NCBI GenBank assembly: GCA_050955045.1
Contig: JBPBQV010000011.1
Location: 62,001 to 126,000, forward strand
Length of the DNA: 64,000 bases
Origin: Mucilaginibacter_A sp050955045
GTDB lineage: Bacteria; Bacteroidota; Bacteroidia; Sphingobacteriales; Sphingobacteriaceae
Direction of reading: 5' to 3'
Both the position numbers and the translations under genes were made by a program. This document shows, piece by piece, positions 8,518 through 17,285 of this stretch. The notes beneath the pieces were generated by a model that saw only the letters and a list, made by a program, of their open reading frames with translations, was not told the DNA's origin and searched no databases. The number at the start of each line of letters is the position of its first letter. Positions within the stretch are counted from its first letter, which is position 1.

Positions 8518-9882
8518 TTATTTGTTAATTTTTCCGGTTGAATTCAATAGATGATAATAAGCTAAGCCTGCATCTGCTTTTGCAAGTTCTAAATTTATTT
8601 GTGCCTGATAAAGCAAAGTTTGTGCATCTGCTCGGTCTGTTGCTGTAACAATACTGCTTCTATATCTGGATTCTTGTAACCTGTTATTTTCTGTAGCCTG
8701 CGTAATAGAAGTTTGCAACAGGTTAACTTTATTTAAAGCAGCTGTATAGTCCTGATAGTTTTGATTAATTTCATTTTTAAGGTTATCCGTAGTAATTCCC
8801 CGGTTGATTACAGTTTGATCACGCTCGATGCGGGCTTCACTTTCTCTGTTTTTGTTGCTCCAAAGAGAGCCAAAGTTCCAGGATAAAGCTAAACCAGCGG
8901 TAATCGGTGTAATATAATTGCCTTTTGAGGGCAATGGATTAAGTGATGTATTTAAATAATACGCCCCAGCAGTTGCGGCCAGCGTGGGTAGCTTATCTGC
9001 ACGGGTAGTTTTAATGTTAGCTTCTGCAACGCGTGTGCGCAAATCCAGCTGTTGTATTTCCTGCCGGTTGGCAAAAGCGGTATCAATATAATTCATCAGC
9101 GGCAAAACCGGATGGTCAATTGTATTTACCTGATCAACGTTTAGCTGTGTAGTTTCCGGCAAACCAAGCAAAATATCCAAATTATAGTTAATTACTTTAC
9201 GGTTGCTCTCCAGTTCAATACCGTTTAATTCAATATCAGATCGTTGCAGTTGAAAACGCAATACATCATTTTTAGTAACAATTCCTTGTTCAAAAAACCG
9301 TTGCGCCTGTTTAATCTGCTGATCTATAGTTGCTATATTTTGCTCTACTACTTTTTTGCTTTGCAGTACTTTATACAAATCGTAATAAGCACTAATAACG
9401 CCATAACTTACCTGGTCTTTATCATTATCAACATCCAAACGTGCTATTTTAACCAATAAATCGGTAGATTCTTTTGCGTATTTAAATTTTCCACCGGCAT
9501 AAATTGGTTCAGCCAAAGAAACTATACCCAAATTAGCATTTGCACTTTTTGGCAAGCTAAAAGAACCACTGCCTAAGCTCAATGTATTAACCGGTATTTG
9601 CGCACGGCTATACATATAACTTACCGAACCGGTTGGCAGTGCCAGATCTTTCGCCTGATTATATCGTGATACAGCCTGATCTATTTTTGATTGAGAATAT
9701 TTTAATGTTTTACTGTTATCCAAGCCAAGTTTAACAGCTTCTTCAAGTGTCAATGTTCTTTCCTGTGCGTTAGAAACCGTAACTGAACCACCAATAAGCA
9801 GCATACCAAGCAACGATTTAAAAAGATGGTACTTCCTGCCGGTTGCAAAAGCCGGAATTGGTTTATTAATTTTTCTTGTCAT
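8518..9882 (-). CDS. TolC-family outer-membrane efflux channel
   Basis: A 454-residue protein with an N-terminal export signal (about residues 20-40, ending SNAQ) and two OEP repeats beginning at RTLTLEEAVKLGLDNS. Long amphipathic helices with heptad character follow. Relatives trimerise to form the outer-membrane exit duct. The start ATG at 9882 overlaps the 3' end of tetR by 17 bp, implying translational coupling. Confidence 0.9.
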   Translation of the reverse strand: MTRKINKPIPAFATGRKYHLFKSLLGMLLIGGSVTVSNAQERTLTLEEAVKLGLDNSKTLKYSQSKIDQAVSRYNQAKDLALPTGSVSYMYSRAQIPVNTLSLGSGSFSLPKSANANLGIVSLAEPIYAGGKFKYAKESTDLLVKIARLDVDNDKDQVSYGVISAYYDLYKVLQSKKVVEQNIATIDQQIKQAQRFFEQGIVTKNDVLRFQLQRSDIELNGIELESNRKVINYNLDILLGLPETTQLNVDQVNTIDHPVLPLMNYIDTAFANRQEIQQLDLRTRVAEANIKTTRADKLPTLAATAGAYYLNTSLNPLPSKGNYITPITAGLALSWNFGSLWSNKNRESEARIERDQTVINRGITTDNLKNEINQNYQDYTAALNKVNLLQTSITQATENNRLQESRYRSSIVTATDRADAQTLLYQAQINLELAKADAGLAYYHLLNSTGKINK

Positions 9883-10513
9883 TTTCTATTACTAAATAAG
9901 ATTTTAAAAGTCTTTTCATATAAATTTTCATGCGAGGTTTTAATGTAGATTGCATGAAGTTAGCATCGCGTACATTATTTCCAAGCATTTGCGAAGCAAC
10001 ATTTGGCGTATTGATAATGTAGTTTTTGGTGCCGAAAATGGTAATAATACACATTTCGATATCTGCATTTTTAAAAAATGAGCCGTTATCTATTCCTTCC
10101 TGCATTACTTTTTTAAATTCCAGAATATTTACCATCAATATATTAGATATTTTATCGTTAATTTCAGGATGATTACTTAAAGAAATTTCACGGTTTATAA
10201 GCTTATGAAAACAACTGTTTTCAAAAACACGATCCAAGTATTTATCAATACACAACTCCAACTTACCCCAGGAACTTAAACTTTCATCTTCGGTAATATT
10301 TTGTAGTAATGCTTTAAACGAATTGATTTTCCGTTCAAAAACAGCAATAAACAAACCTTCCTTCGAACCAAAATAATAATTAAGCATGGCCATGTTTACA
10401 TTGGCTTCGCCTGAAATTAAACGGGTAGAAGCGCCGTCGTAGCCCAGTTCCGAAAAAACCTTTTCAGCAATATCCAGAATATGATCTTTCTTGTCTGTTT
10501 TTTCTTTTTCCAT
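9866..10513 (-). CDS. TetR-family repressor of the efflux operon
   Basis: A 215-residue regulator. The N-terminal helix-turn-helix is clear: ILDIAEKVFSELGYDGASTR, then NVNMAMLNYYFGSKEGLF. The C-terminal ligand domain is divergent. The ATG at 10513 (MEKEKTDKK) is preferred; an in-frame TTG at 10534 would put the start inside the palindromic operator. It is the first gene of the operon and overlaps the TolC-like gene. Autoregulation through the operator at 10526-10547 is inferred. The inducer is unknown. Confidence 0.9.
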   Translation of the reverse strand: MEKEKTDKKDHILDIAEKVFSELGYDGASTRLISGEANVNMAMLNYYFGSKEGLFIAVFERKINSFKALLQNITEDESLSSWGKLELCIDKYLDRVFENSCFHKLINREISLSNHPEINDKISNILMVNILEFKKVMQEGIDNGSFFKNADIEMCIITIFGTKNYIINTPNVASQMLGNNVRDANFMQSTLKPRMKIYMKRLLKSYLVIENDKKN

Positions 10514-10525
10514 TTCGAGCACAAA

Positions 10526-10547
10526 TTTAATCAATCGTTTGATTAAA
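10526..10547. promoter_or_regulatory. TetR operator, perfect 9-bp inverted repeat
   Basis: Half-sites TTTAATCAA and TTGATTAAA are separated by TCGT, 12 bp upstream of the chosen tetR start. Perfect symmetry and position are typical of an autoregulatory TetR operator. A TAAATTTG octamer on the minus strand (10522-10529), matching the Bacteroidota -7 consensus TAnnTTTG, overlaps it, but it would leave almost no 5' leader, so the promoter position is uncertain. Confidence 0.75.
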
Positions 10548-10618
10548 TTAAAGTATCAGATATAGTAATTTTACAAACTGATGTTTTTTACTTAGCAGAA
10601 AATAAAATATTGATGTAA

Positions 10619-10644
10619 ATGCTTCTTTTATCGACATAAAATTG
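10619..10644 (+). repeat. Dispersed motif, extended intergenic form
   Basis: The exact 14-mer ATGCTTCTTTTATC is followed after a short gap by ATAAAATTG. It sits alone in the 213-bp divergent spacer between tetR and the PIG-L gene. The same two-part layout recurs at 18416, 19703, 31184, 38661 and 54898. Confidence 0.7.
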
Positions 10645-10726
10645 TTATCTCAATTTTACTATTGCAAAAAAAGTGAACAAATCTGGCCCGATCTTTTTTA
10701 TTTATCTTCACGCTTTTATTCAAATA

Positions 10727-13180
10727 ATGAAACACATCTACTTTCTGCTGCTATTTTTAGTTTGTAAAAACAGTATCCAGGCACAAACCGCTCCGCCTGC
10801 TGATCGGATTTCTATAGAACAGGAGCTCAAAAAATTACCCATTTTAGGAAGCGTGCTTTATATTGCCGCACATCCGGATGATGAAAATACGCGCTTACTG
10901 GCTTACCTGGCGCAGGAAAAACATTACCGCACCGGTTATCTGGCTTTAACCCGCGGCGATGGCGGTCAAAACTTAATCGGTAACGAACAAGGCGAATTGC
11001 TGGGTTTGATCCGCACTCAGGAACTGCTGGCCGCCAGACGTACCGATGGAGCCGAACAGTTTTTTACCCGCGCCAAAGATTTTGGCTTTTCCAAAAGCCC
11101 GGAAGAAACGCTGAAAATCTGGGACAAAGAAAAAGTTTTGGGCGATGTAGTTTGGGTGATCCGGAAATTTAGGCCGGATGTAATGATCTGCCGGTTTCCA
11201 ACTACGGGCGAAGGCGGCCACGGCCATCATACATCTTCCGCTATTTTGGCACAGGAAGCTTTTACGGCCGCTGCTGATCCAAAACGTTTCCCCGAACAGT
11301 TAAAATTTGTACAACCCTGGCAGGCCAAACGCCTGTTGTGGAACACTTTTAATTTTGGCGGAAACGATATGACAACACCAGATCAGTTTAAAATAGATGT
11401 TGGTGTTTACAATACTTTGCTGGGCAAAGGTTACGGCGAAATTGCTGCCGATAGCCGCTCCAACCATAAAAGTCAGGGATTTGGTTCTGCAAAACAGCGC
11501 GGCAGTTCTTACGAATTTTTTAAAACGATTTTAGGTGATGCACCACGAACAGATTTAATGGATGGCATTAACACAACCTGGAAAAGAGTACAAGGCAGTG
11601 AAGCGATCAATATCAGAATGAATGATCTGCTTAAAAGCTTTAACCCAACAGAACCGTCAAAAGCTTTGCCTTTGCTGATGAATATTTATGGATCGGTACA
11701 AAAACTAATGGATCCTTACTGGAAAACACAAAAACTAAAAGAATTGAACCTGCTGATACCAGCTTGTGCTGGTTTATGGCTGGAAAGCTACGCCGCAAAC
11801 CCAACTTATGCTGTTGGAGATAGTATCGGCATTCGTAACCAGGTAATCAACCGTTCCGGCATTACCATTAAACTGGTAGAAACGGAAGCTGGCGATCAAA
11901 AAAACACCTTCAATACCATACTCCCAACCAACCAGTTGCTTAATTTGGAAAGTAAAACATTTGCAAAAAACATCAGCCAGCCTTACTGGCTTAACGGAAC
12001 ACAAACCAAAGGCAGTTATCCTGTAGAAAATCAGGAATTAGTTGGTTACCCGGAAAACCCAAATCCGGTTACGGTAAACTGGCGTTTTGTAATTAACGGT
12101 CAACTGTTTACGTTGAGTAGGCAGCTGTTATATAAATATGTAAGCCCGGTTCGCGGCGAAGTTTATCAGCCATTAGAAATTACACCTCCGGTTACGGCCA
12201 ATCTGGATCAGGCGGTTTATCTTTTCAGCAGTAATCAACCTAAACAGATTATAGTTAAACTAAAAAGTTTTACAAACAGCAGCGGTTCCGTTAGCTTAAA
12301 GATTCCTGCTGGATGGAAAGTTAACCCGGCCAATGCTTCTTTTACCGGCAAAAAAAAGGGCGACGAATGGATGGCAGTTTTCTCGGTAAACCCAGCCACC
12401 AGCAAAAGTGAAACAGATACGATACAAGCCATTACACTGGTAAACGGGAAAGAATTTACGCAAAGTATCCACCAGATTTTGTATGAACATATCCCGAACA
12501 TCACTTATTTTCCACCAGCACAAGCCAAGTTGGTTAATGTAGATTTAAAAGTAAGCGGTAAAAAAATTGGTTACCTGCCTGGTGCCGGAGATTTAGTTCC
12601 AGATGCGCTTCAACAAGTTGGTTATCAGGTAAATCAACTCTCTGAAAATGAGATTTTAAATGGAGATTTATCTGTTTATGATGCTATAATTATCGGCGTT
12701 CGTGCTTTCAATATTAACAATCGTTTGCCGGTTGAACAGCCAAAACTATTAGATTATGTAAAAAATGGTGGAAATTTATTAGTTCAGTATAATAATAATT
12801 CGGATTTGGTAAGTAACCAGATTGGGCCCTATCCTTTTAGAATTGTAAATGTTCGGGTTACCGATGAAAATGCGCCCGTTACAATTTTGGATCCAGCCGA
12901 TCCGGTTTTAAATTATCCAAATAAAATTACACAGGCAGATTTTAAAGGCTGGATTCAGGAACGCGGAATTTATTTTGCCACGGATATCGACCCAAAATAC
13001 CGAACAGTTTTGCAAATGAACGATCCAAATGAGCAAGCCAGCAAAGGTTCATTGTTGGTGGCAGATTATGGAAAAGGCCGATTTGTATATACTTCGCTGG
13101 TGTTTTTCCGGGAATTGCCGGCTGGCGTTCCGGGAGCTTACCGCTTGTTTATCAACTTAATCAGTAAAGCAAAAAAATAA
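10727..13180 (+). CDS. Exported PIG-L/LmbE-type deacetylase-like protein
   Basis: An 817-residue protein with a signal peptide (MKHIYFLLLFLVCKNSIQAQ). The PIG-L domain fills roughly residues 40-300, with the zinc-binding AHPDDE at 48-53 and the downstream GEGGHGHHTSS His cluster. PIG-L enzymes deacetylate N-acetylglucosaminyl groups; this large exported variant has a long C-terminal half with beta-sandwich-like stretches and a glutamine-amidotransferase-like ending (GYLPGAGDLVPDAL, YDAIIIGVRAFN, YVKNGGNLLVQYN). The ATG at 10727 gives a good signal peptide, unlike the in-frame GTG 54 bp upstream. It carries the dispersed motif at 12333-12346 (NASFTG) and a looser second-form copy near 10764. 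The true substrate is unknown. Confidence 0.85.
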   Translation: MKHIYFLLLFLVCKNSIQAQTAPPADRISIEQELKKLPILGSVLYIAAHPDDENTRLLAYLAQEKHYRTGYLALTRGDGGQNLIGNEQGELLGLIRTQELLAARRTDGAEQFFTRAKDFGFSKSPEETLKIWDKEKVLGDVVWVIRKFRPDVMICRFPTTGEGGHGHHTSSAILAQEAFTAAADPKRFPEQLKFVQPWQAKRLLWNTFNFGGNDMTTPDQFKIDVGVYNTLLGKGYGEIAADSRSNHKSQGFGSAKQRGSSYEFFKTILGDAPRTDLMDGINTTWKRVQGSEAINIRMNDLLKSFNPTEPSKALPLLMNIYGSVQKLMDPYWKTQKLKELNLLIPACAGLWLESYAANPTYAVGDSIGIRNQVINRSGITIKLVETEAGDQKNTFNTILPTNQLLNLESKTFAKNISQPYWLNGTQTKGSYPVENQELVGYPENPNPVTVNWRFVINGQLFTLSRQLLYKYVSPVRGEVYQPLEITPPVTANLDQAVYLFSSNQPKQIIVKLKSFTNSSGSVSLKIPAGWKVNPANASFTGKKKGDEWMAVFSVNPATSKSETDTIQAITLVNGKEFTQSIHQILYEHIPNITYFPPAQAKLVNVDLKVSGKKIGYLPGAGDLVPDALQQVGYQVNQLSENEILNGDLSVYDAIIIGVRAFNINNRLPVEQPKLLDYVKNGGNLLVQYNNNSDLVSNQIGPYPFRIVNVRVTDENAPVTILDPADPVLNYPNKITQADFKGWIQERGIYFATDIDPKYRTVLQMNDPNEQASKGSLLVADYGKGRFVYTSLVFFRELPAGVPGAYRLFINLISKAKK

Positions 13181-13239
13181 AATTAGCATTAGGCAACTAG
13201 CAATTATTCAGTTAATTTTACAGCCAGAATAACCACACT

Positions 13240-13434
13240 ATGGAAAATCAGGAAACAGAAGAAGTTAAAAACTTTGATCAATTATATTACATTGTTGGTC
13301 TGATAGCAGGCGTTATCATCTCTTATATCATCCACGGCACTTTTTATTGGGTATTAATTGGTGCAGTATTGGGCTTGTTAAGTGCTGCGTTTTATATCAA
13401 TAAAGTTGCCCCAAGAAAAGGCATTGAAGATTAA
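13240..13434 (+). CDS. Small membrane protein, unknown function
   Basis: A 64-residue protein with an acidic N-terminus (MENQETEEVKNFDQ), then a hydrophobic stretch from about residue 16 to 52 that can form two closely spaced membrane helices (YYIVGLIAGVIISYII and FYWVLIGAVLGLLSAAFY), and a basic/acidic tail. I do not recognise a named family. It lies 59 bp after the PIG-L gene and is followed by two hairpins, so it may be the last gene of that transcript or a separate small gene. Confidence 0.65.
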   Translation: MENQETEEVKNFDQLYYIVGLIAGVIISYIIHGTFYWVLIGAVLGLLSAAFYINKVAPRKGIED

Positions 13435-13461
13435 TCAGGAAAATCTATTCCTGTAAATAAT

Positions 13462-13509
13462 AAACTAAACTAGCTTACAAAAATATCTTAAGCTGGTTTT
13501 TTAGTTTTT
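13462..13509 (+). terminator. Intrinsic terminator after the small membrane protein
   Basis: CTAGCTTA (about 13470-13477) pairs with TAAGCTGG (13489-13496), allowing a G-T wobble, and flanking A- and T-rich bases extend the stem. A T-run follows on the plus strand. Confidence 0.6.
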
Positions 13510-13515
13510 GCTAAT

Positions 13516-13553
13516 AAAAAAAGCATAACAGATTTCACCTGTTATGCTTTTTT
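13516..13553. terminator. Bidirectional hairpin terminator before tRNA-Arg
   Basis: AAAAAGCATAACAG pairs with CTGTTATGCTTTTT around a 7-nt loop, with A- and T-runs on the two sides. It can end both the plus-strand small gene and the minus-strand tRNA transcript. Confidence 0.75.
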
Positions 13554-13557
13554 ATTG

Positions 13558-13629
13558 TGGCCCCGACGGGAATCGAACCCATATCTAGAGTTTAGGAAAC
13601 GCCTATTCTATCCGTTGAACTACGGGGCC
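13558..13629 (-). tRNA. tRNA-Arg (anticodon CCT)
   Basis: A 72-nt cloverleaf can be drawn by hand. The acceptor pair GGCCCCG/CGGGGCC is perfect, the D stem is GTTC/GAAT, the anticodon loop is TTCCTAA, and the T arm is ATGGG-TTCGATT-CCCGT. CCA is not encoded. The anticodon stem GGCGT/ACTCT has one C-T mismatch (positions 29-41) and a terminal wobble. It decodes AGG. It is 8 bp from the metG stop codon on the same strand and may be read from that side or from its own promoter. Confidence 0.92.
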
Positions 13630-13637
13630 AATAATAT

Positions 13638-15740
13638 TTATCGTATCACACTACCGTTGGTAAATGCTTCTGAAGGTGTTGCAAAACTAAGTTTTCCTTC
13701 GGGATTTTCGGCCATTAAAATCATGCCTTGCGATAAAATTCCTTTGATTTCGCGCGGTTCCAGGTTTACTAAAACGCTTACTTGTTTGCCGATGATTGCT
13801 TCCGGCTCAAAATATTCTGCAATTCCAGAAACGATTGTCCGCTGATCCAAACCGGTATCAATACTTAGTTTCAGCAATTTTTTAGTTTTGGCTACTTTTT
13901 CTGCGGATAAAATTGTTCCGACACGAATATCCAGTGCAGCAAACTGATCAAAAGTAATGTTTGGTTTTGCTTCAACCAACGGTAATTTTACCTGCTCGTT
14001 TTCCATTTTAGTGTTTAATAATTTCTGGATTTGCGCTTCAATCTGCTCATCTTCAATCTTTTCAAATAACAATTTTGCTTCGTTTAAAGCGTGTCCTTCC
14101 GGTAGTAAATCTGTAGTTTCGGCTTTATCCCAGTTTTGCGGCACTAAATTTAGCATGATAAACAAAGCATCAGCGCTGTTTGGCAAAAATGGCTGCGATA
14201 AAATAGCCAGGTTTGCAGCGATCTGCAATCCAATATTTAACACCGTTTGTACACGTTCAGGATCTGTTTTGATCAGTTTCCAAGGTTCTTCATCTGCCAG
14301 ATATTTATTGCCGAGACGGGCCAGATTCATAAATTCGGACAATGCTTCGCGGAAACGGTAATTTTCCAAAGCGAAACCAATTTTTTCCGGAAAAGCATTT
14401 AAACTGTTGATCACTTCCGTATCGGGATAAGATAATATGCCTCTCGACATTACTTTTCCACCAAAATATTTATGCGATAAAACAAGTACACGGTTGATGA
14501 AATTTCCATAAATCGCAACCAGTTCGTTGTTATTTCTCGCCTGAAAATCTTTCCAAGTAAAATCATTATCCTTCGTTTCCGGTGCGGCAGAAGTTAAAAC
14601 ATAACGCAAAACATCTTGCTTTCCGGGAAAATCTTTTAAAAATTCTGGTAACCAAACAGCCCAGTTTCTGGAAGTGGAAATCTTATCGCCTTCCAGATTT
14701 AAAAATTCATTTGCCGGAACCTGATCGGCCAGATGATATTTTTCGTATGCCATCAGCATCGCTGGAAAAATAATGCAATGGAAAACGATATTATCTTTTC
14801 CGATAAAATGCACCAGTTGGGTTTCTTCCGATTTCCAGTAATCTTCCCAAGATGCTGTTTTTACCGGTATATTTTTGAGGTAGTATTCCTGTTTTTTTTC
14901 TTCGGAAAGATCAGCATTGAATAAATCTTTGGTAGCCGAAATATAACCAATCGGCGCATCAAACCAAACGTATAAAACTTTGCCATCTGCGCCTGCAACC
15001 GGCACTTTTACGCCCCATTCCAGATCACGCGTCATGGCGCGTGGCTGCAAACCGCCGTTTAGCCAAGATTTGCACTGACCAAAAACCGTTGTACGCCAAT
15101 CTTTATGATGGCTTTCTACATAAGTTTCTATTTCTGGCTGCATTTTATCAAGCGGCAAAAACCAGTTGGTGGTTTTGCGCAAAATTGGCGCTTGTCCGGA
15201 TAAAGTAGAATGCGGGTTGATCAAATCCGTCGGATTTAAAGACGTTCCGCATTTTTCGCACTGATCACCGTAAGCATTTTCGTTGCCGCAAACCGGACAA
15301 GTACCCACAATATATCGATCAGCTAAAAACTGCTGTGCACTTTCATCAAAATACTGCTCGGTAGATTCTTCTGTAAAAACATTTTTGTCATACAGATTTT
15401 TGAAAAAATCCGAAGCCGTTTCGTGATGCGTTTGCGAAGATGTGCGGTGATAGATATTGAAGGAAATGCCAAAATCACGGAAAGAATCGCCAATAATTTT
15501 GTGGTATTTATCAACCACTTCCTGCGGAGAAACACCTTCTCTGCGCGCTTTTAAAGTGATCGGAACGCCGTGCTCATCCGATCCGCACACAAAAATAACG
15601 TCTTTTTCTTTGAGTCGAAGGTAGCGCACATAAGTATCCGCAGGAACATACACACCGGCCAAATGTCCGATGTGCACTGGCCCGTTAGTGTAAGGTAGCG
15701 CTGCGGTAACGGTATATCTTTTAATCTGATGATCTTCCAA
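13638..15740 (-). CDS. metG: Methionyl-tRNA synthetase
   Basis: A 700-residue class I synthetase that charges tRNA-Met. The HIGH motif is literal (residues 23-26), and the KMSKS-equivalent is KISTS from about residue 353. A zinc knuckle insert is present (CPVCGNENAYGDQCEKCG). The C-terminal about 110 residues form an EMAPII-like tRNA-binding domain (FDQFAALDIRVGTILSAEKV), which also mediates dimerisation in relatives. Length matches the long bacterial form. It is divergent from the LD-carboxypeptidase gene across 73 bp. Confidence 0.97.
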   Translation of the reverse strand: MEDHQIKRYTVTAALPYTNGPVHIGHLAGVYVPADTYVRYLRLKEKDVIFVCGSDEHGVPITLKARREGVSPQEVVDKYHKIIGDSFRDFGISFNIYHRTSSQTHHETASDFFKNLYDKNVFTEESTEQYFDESAQQFLADRYIVGTCPVCGNENAYGDQCEKCGTSLNPTDLINPHSTLSGQAPILRKTTNWFLPLDKMQPEIETYVESHHKDWRTTVFGQCKSWLNGGLQPRAMTRDLEWGVKVPVAGADGKVLYVWFDAPIGYISATKDLFNADLSEEKKQEYYLKNIPVKTASWEDYWKSEETQLVHFIGKDNIVFHCIIFPAMLMAYEKYHLADQVPANEFLNLEGDKISTSRNWAVWLPEFLKDFPGKQDVLRYVLTSAAPETKDNDFTWKDFQARNNNELVAIYGNFINRVLVLSHKYFGGKVMSRGILSYPDTEVINSLNAFPEKIGFALENYRFREALSEFMNLARLGNKYLADEEPWKLIKTDPERVQTVLNIGLQIAANLAILSQPFLPNSADALFIMLNLVPQNWDKAETTDLLPEGHALNEAKLLFEKIEDEQIEAQIQKLLNTKMENEQVKLPLVEAKPNITFDQFAALDIRVGTILSAEKVAKTKKLLKLSIDTGLDQRTIVSGIAEYFEPEAIIGKQVSVLVNLEPREIKGILSQGMILMAENPEGKLSFATPSEAFTNGSVIR

Positions 15741-15813
15741 AGTATTTGCGGGAATGTTTTAATTTGCAAAGATAAGCCAAATTGCCTGCTCTTAAAATTG
15801 TGCTCCAAATTAT

Positions 15814-16716
15814 ATGAAGATTATCCAGCCACCATATTTAAAAAAAGGCGACAAAGTTGCCATTACTTGTCCCGCCAAAAAATTACCGCACCCGATGACG
15901 GATGCGATTTCGCTCTTAGAGTCCTGGGGACTGGAAGCGGTTTTGGGCGAAACCGTTACAGCTTCGTACAATCAATTTGCCGGAACAGATGCTTTGCGCG
16001 CTGCCGATTTACAAAAATTTATTAAAGATGACAGCATCAAAGCCATTTTTGCGGCGCGCGGCGGTTACGGCACAATCCGAATAATTGATGAAGTAGATTT
16101 TTCATCGATAAAAGAAGCACCAAAATGGATCATCGGCTTTAGTGATATTACGGTTCTGCACACGCACATTTTTGCAAATTTTGGCGTGCAAAGTATCCAC
16201 GGACAAATGCCGATGACGATTCCGGATGGAACGGCAGAATCCCTTCAAACGCTGCAAAAAGCTTTGTTCGGAGAAGATTTCGGCTATCATTTCTTTGCAA
16301 AAAAGCTAAACCGCGAAGGCGAAGCTCAAGGAATTTTGGTGGGTGGAAATTTAACTTTGCTGGTTGCAATTTCTGGCTCCAATTCTGATTTTGATTACGC
16401 TGGAAAGATTTTATTTCTGGAAGATGTAGGCGAATATTTGTATTCGGTTGACCGGATGATGCGCACTTTAAAACGTGCCGGAAAACTGAAAAACTTGGCT
16501 GGTTTAATAATTGGTGGCTGGACAGAATTAAAAGACAATGATATTCCGTTTGGGCAAACTGTAGAAGAAATTATTTTTGAAACAGTTAAAGAATATGATT
16601 ATCCGGTTTGTTTTAATTTTCCGGCTGGACATATTCCTAATAACCAAGCTTTGATCTTCGGAAAAACACTAATTTTAACTGTGCAAAAACAGTACGTAAC
16701 CGCAAAATATATTTAA
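15814..16716 (+). CDS. LD-carboxypeptidase (S66 family)
   Basis: A 300-residue serine peptidase of the LdcA/MccF-like S66 family, which removes D-Ala from murein tetrapeptides by cleaving an L,D bond during peptidoglycan recycling. The N-terminal PYLKKGDKVAITCPA and the ARGGYGTIRI segment are typical. The nucleophile is Ser110 in IIGFSDITVLH, and the C-terminal half carries FLEDVGEYLYSVDRM and AGHIPNNQAL, containing the expected Glu and His. No signal peptide, consistent with a cytoplasmic recycling enzyme. It carries a near-copy of the dispersed motif at 16107-16120 (SIKEA). The DoxX gene starts 1 bp after its stop codon. Confidence 0.92.
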   Translation: MKIIQPPYLKKGDKVAITCPAKKLPHPMTDAISLLESWGLEAVLGETVTASYNQFAGTDALRAADLQKFIKDDSIKAIFAARGGYGTIRIIDEVDFSSIKEAPKWIIGFSDITVLHTHIFANFGVQSIHGQMPMTIPDGTAESLQTLQKALFGEDFGYHFFAKKLNREGEAQGILVGGNLTLLVAISGSNSDFDYAGKILFLEDVGEYLYSVDRMMRTLKRAGKLKNLAGLIIGGWTELKDNDIPFGQTVEEIIFETVKEYDYPVCFNFPAGHIPNNQALIFGKTLILTVQKQYVTAKYI

Positions 16717-16717
16717 G

Positions 16718-17125
16718 ATGGCAATTTTTGAAAACTTAGGAAACTACAGAAATTTAGGGATTTTGCTGATTCGCGTTGGCTTAGGTGTGATGTTTATCTA
16801 TCATGGTGTGCCTAAATTAGCAGGCGGACCAGAGCAGTGGGAAAAATTAGGCGGAGCCATGCAAACGGTTGGAATATCAGTTGCACCAGCTTTTTGGGGT
16901 TTTATGGCGGCAGCTATCGAAACTTTTGGTGGATTGCTATTTTTAATTGGCTTAGCTTTCCGCCCGGTTTGTGTTTTGCTGACTATCAATTTAATCATTG
17001 CTGCATTGATGCATTTATCCAAAGGCGATGGTTTGCAAGGCGCGGCACATGCCATTGAAGATGCAATTGTGTTTCTGGGTTTTATATTTATCGGCCCTGG
17101 CATTTATAGTGTCGATAAAAAATAA
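16718..17125 (+). CDS. DoxX-family membrane protein
   Basis: A 135-residue protein with four hydrophobic segments and the DoxX signature near the N-terminus (LLIRVGLGVMFIYHGVPKL). DoxX-like proteins are small integral membrane proteins, some linked to redox or oxidative-stress functions; the exact role here is unknown. It starts one base after the LD-carboxypeptidase stop codon, so the two are co-transcribed. The 160 bp after it (17126-17285) show no gene and no convincing terminator. Confidence 0.88.
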   Translation: MAIFENLGNYRNLGILLIRVGLGVMFIYHGVPKLAGGPEQWEKLGGAMQTVGISVAPAFWGFMAAAIETFGGLLFLIGLAFRPVCVLLTINLIIAALMHLSKGDGLQGAAHAIEDAIVFLGFIFIGPGIYSVDKK

Positions 17126-17285
17126 ATTCTGACCGGTTATTTACTTCTGTAAAAATAGTTTGATGAGGTTATAAAAGCAAGATGAGAATTATCCATATCA
17201 AAGCAATTTAAACTGTAAATACAACAAAAAGAAGAGTACTATGGCACTTATACAGCCGGCTCTCTTTCTAAGTTGGCTATCAAAT

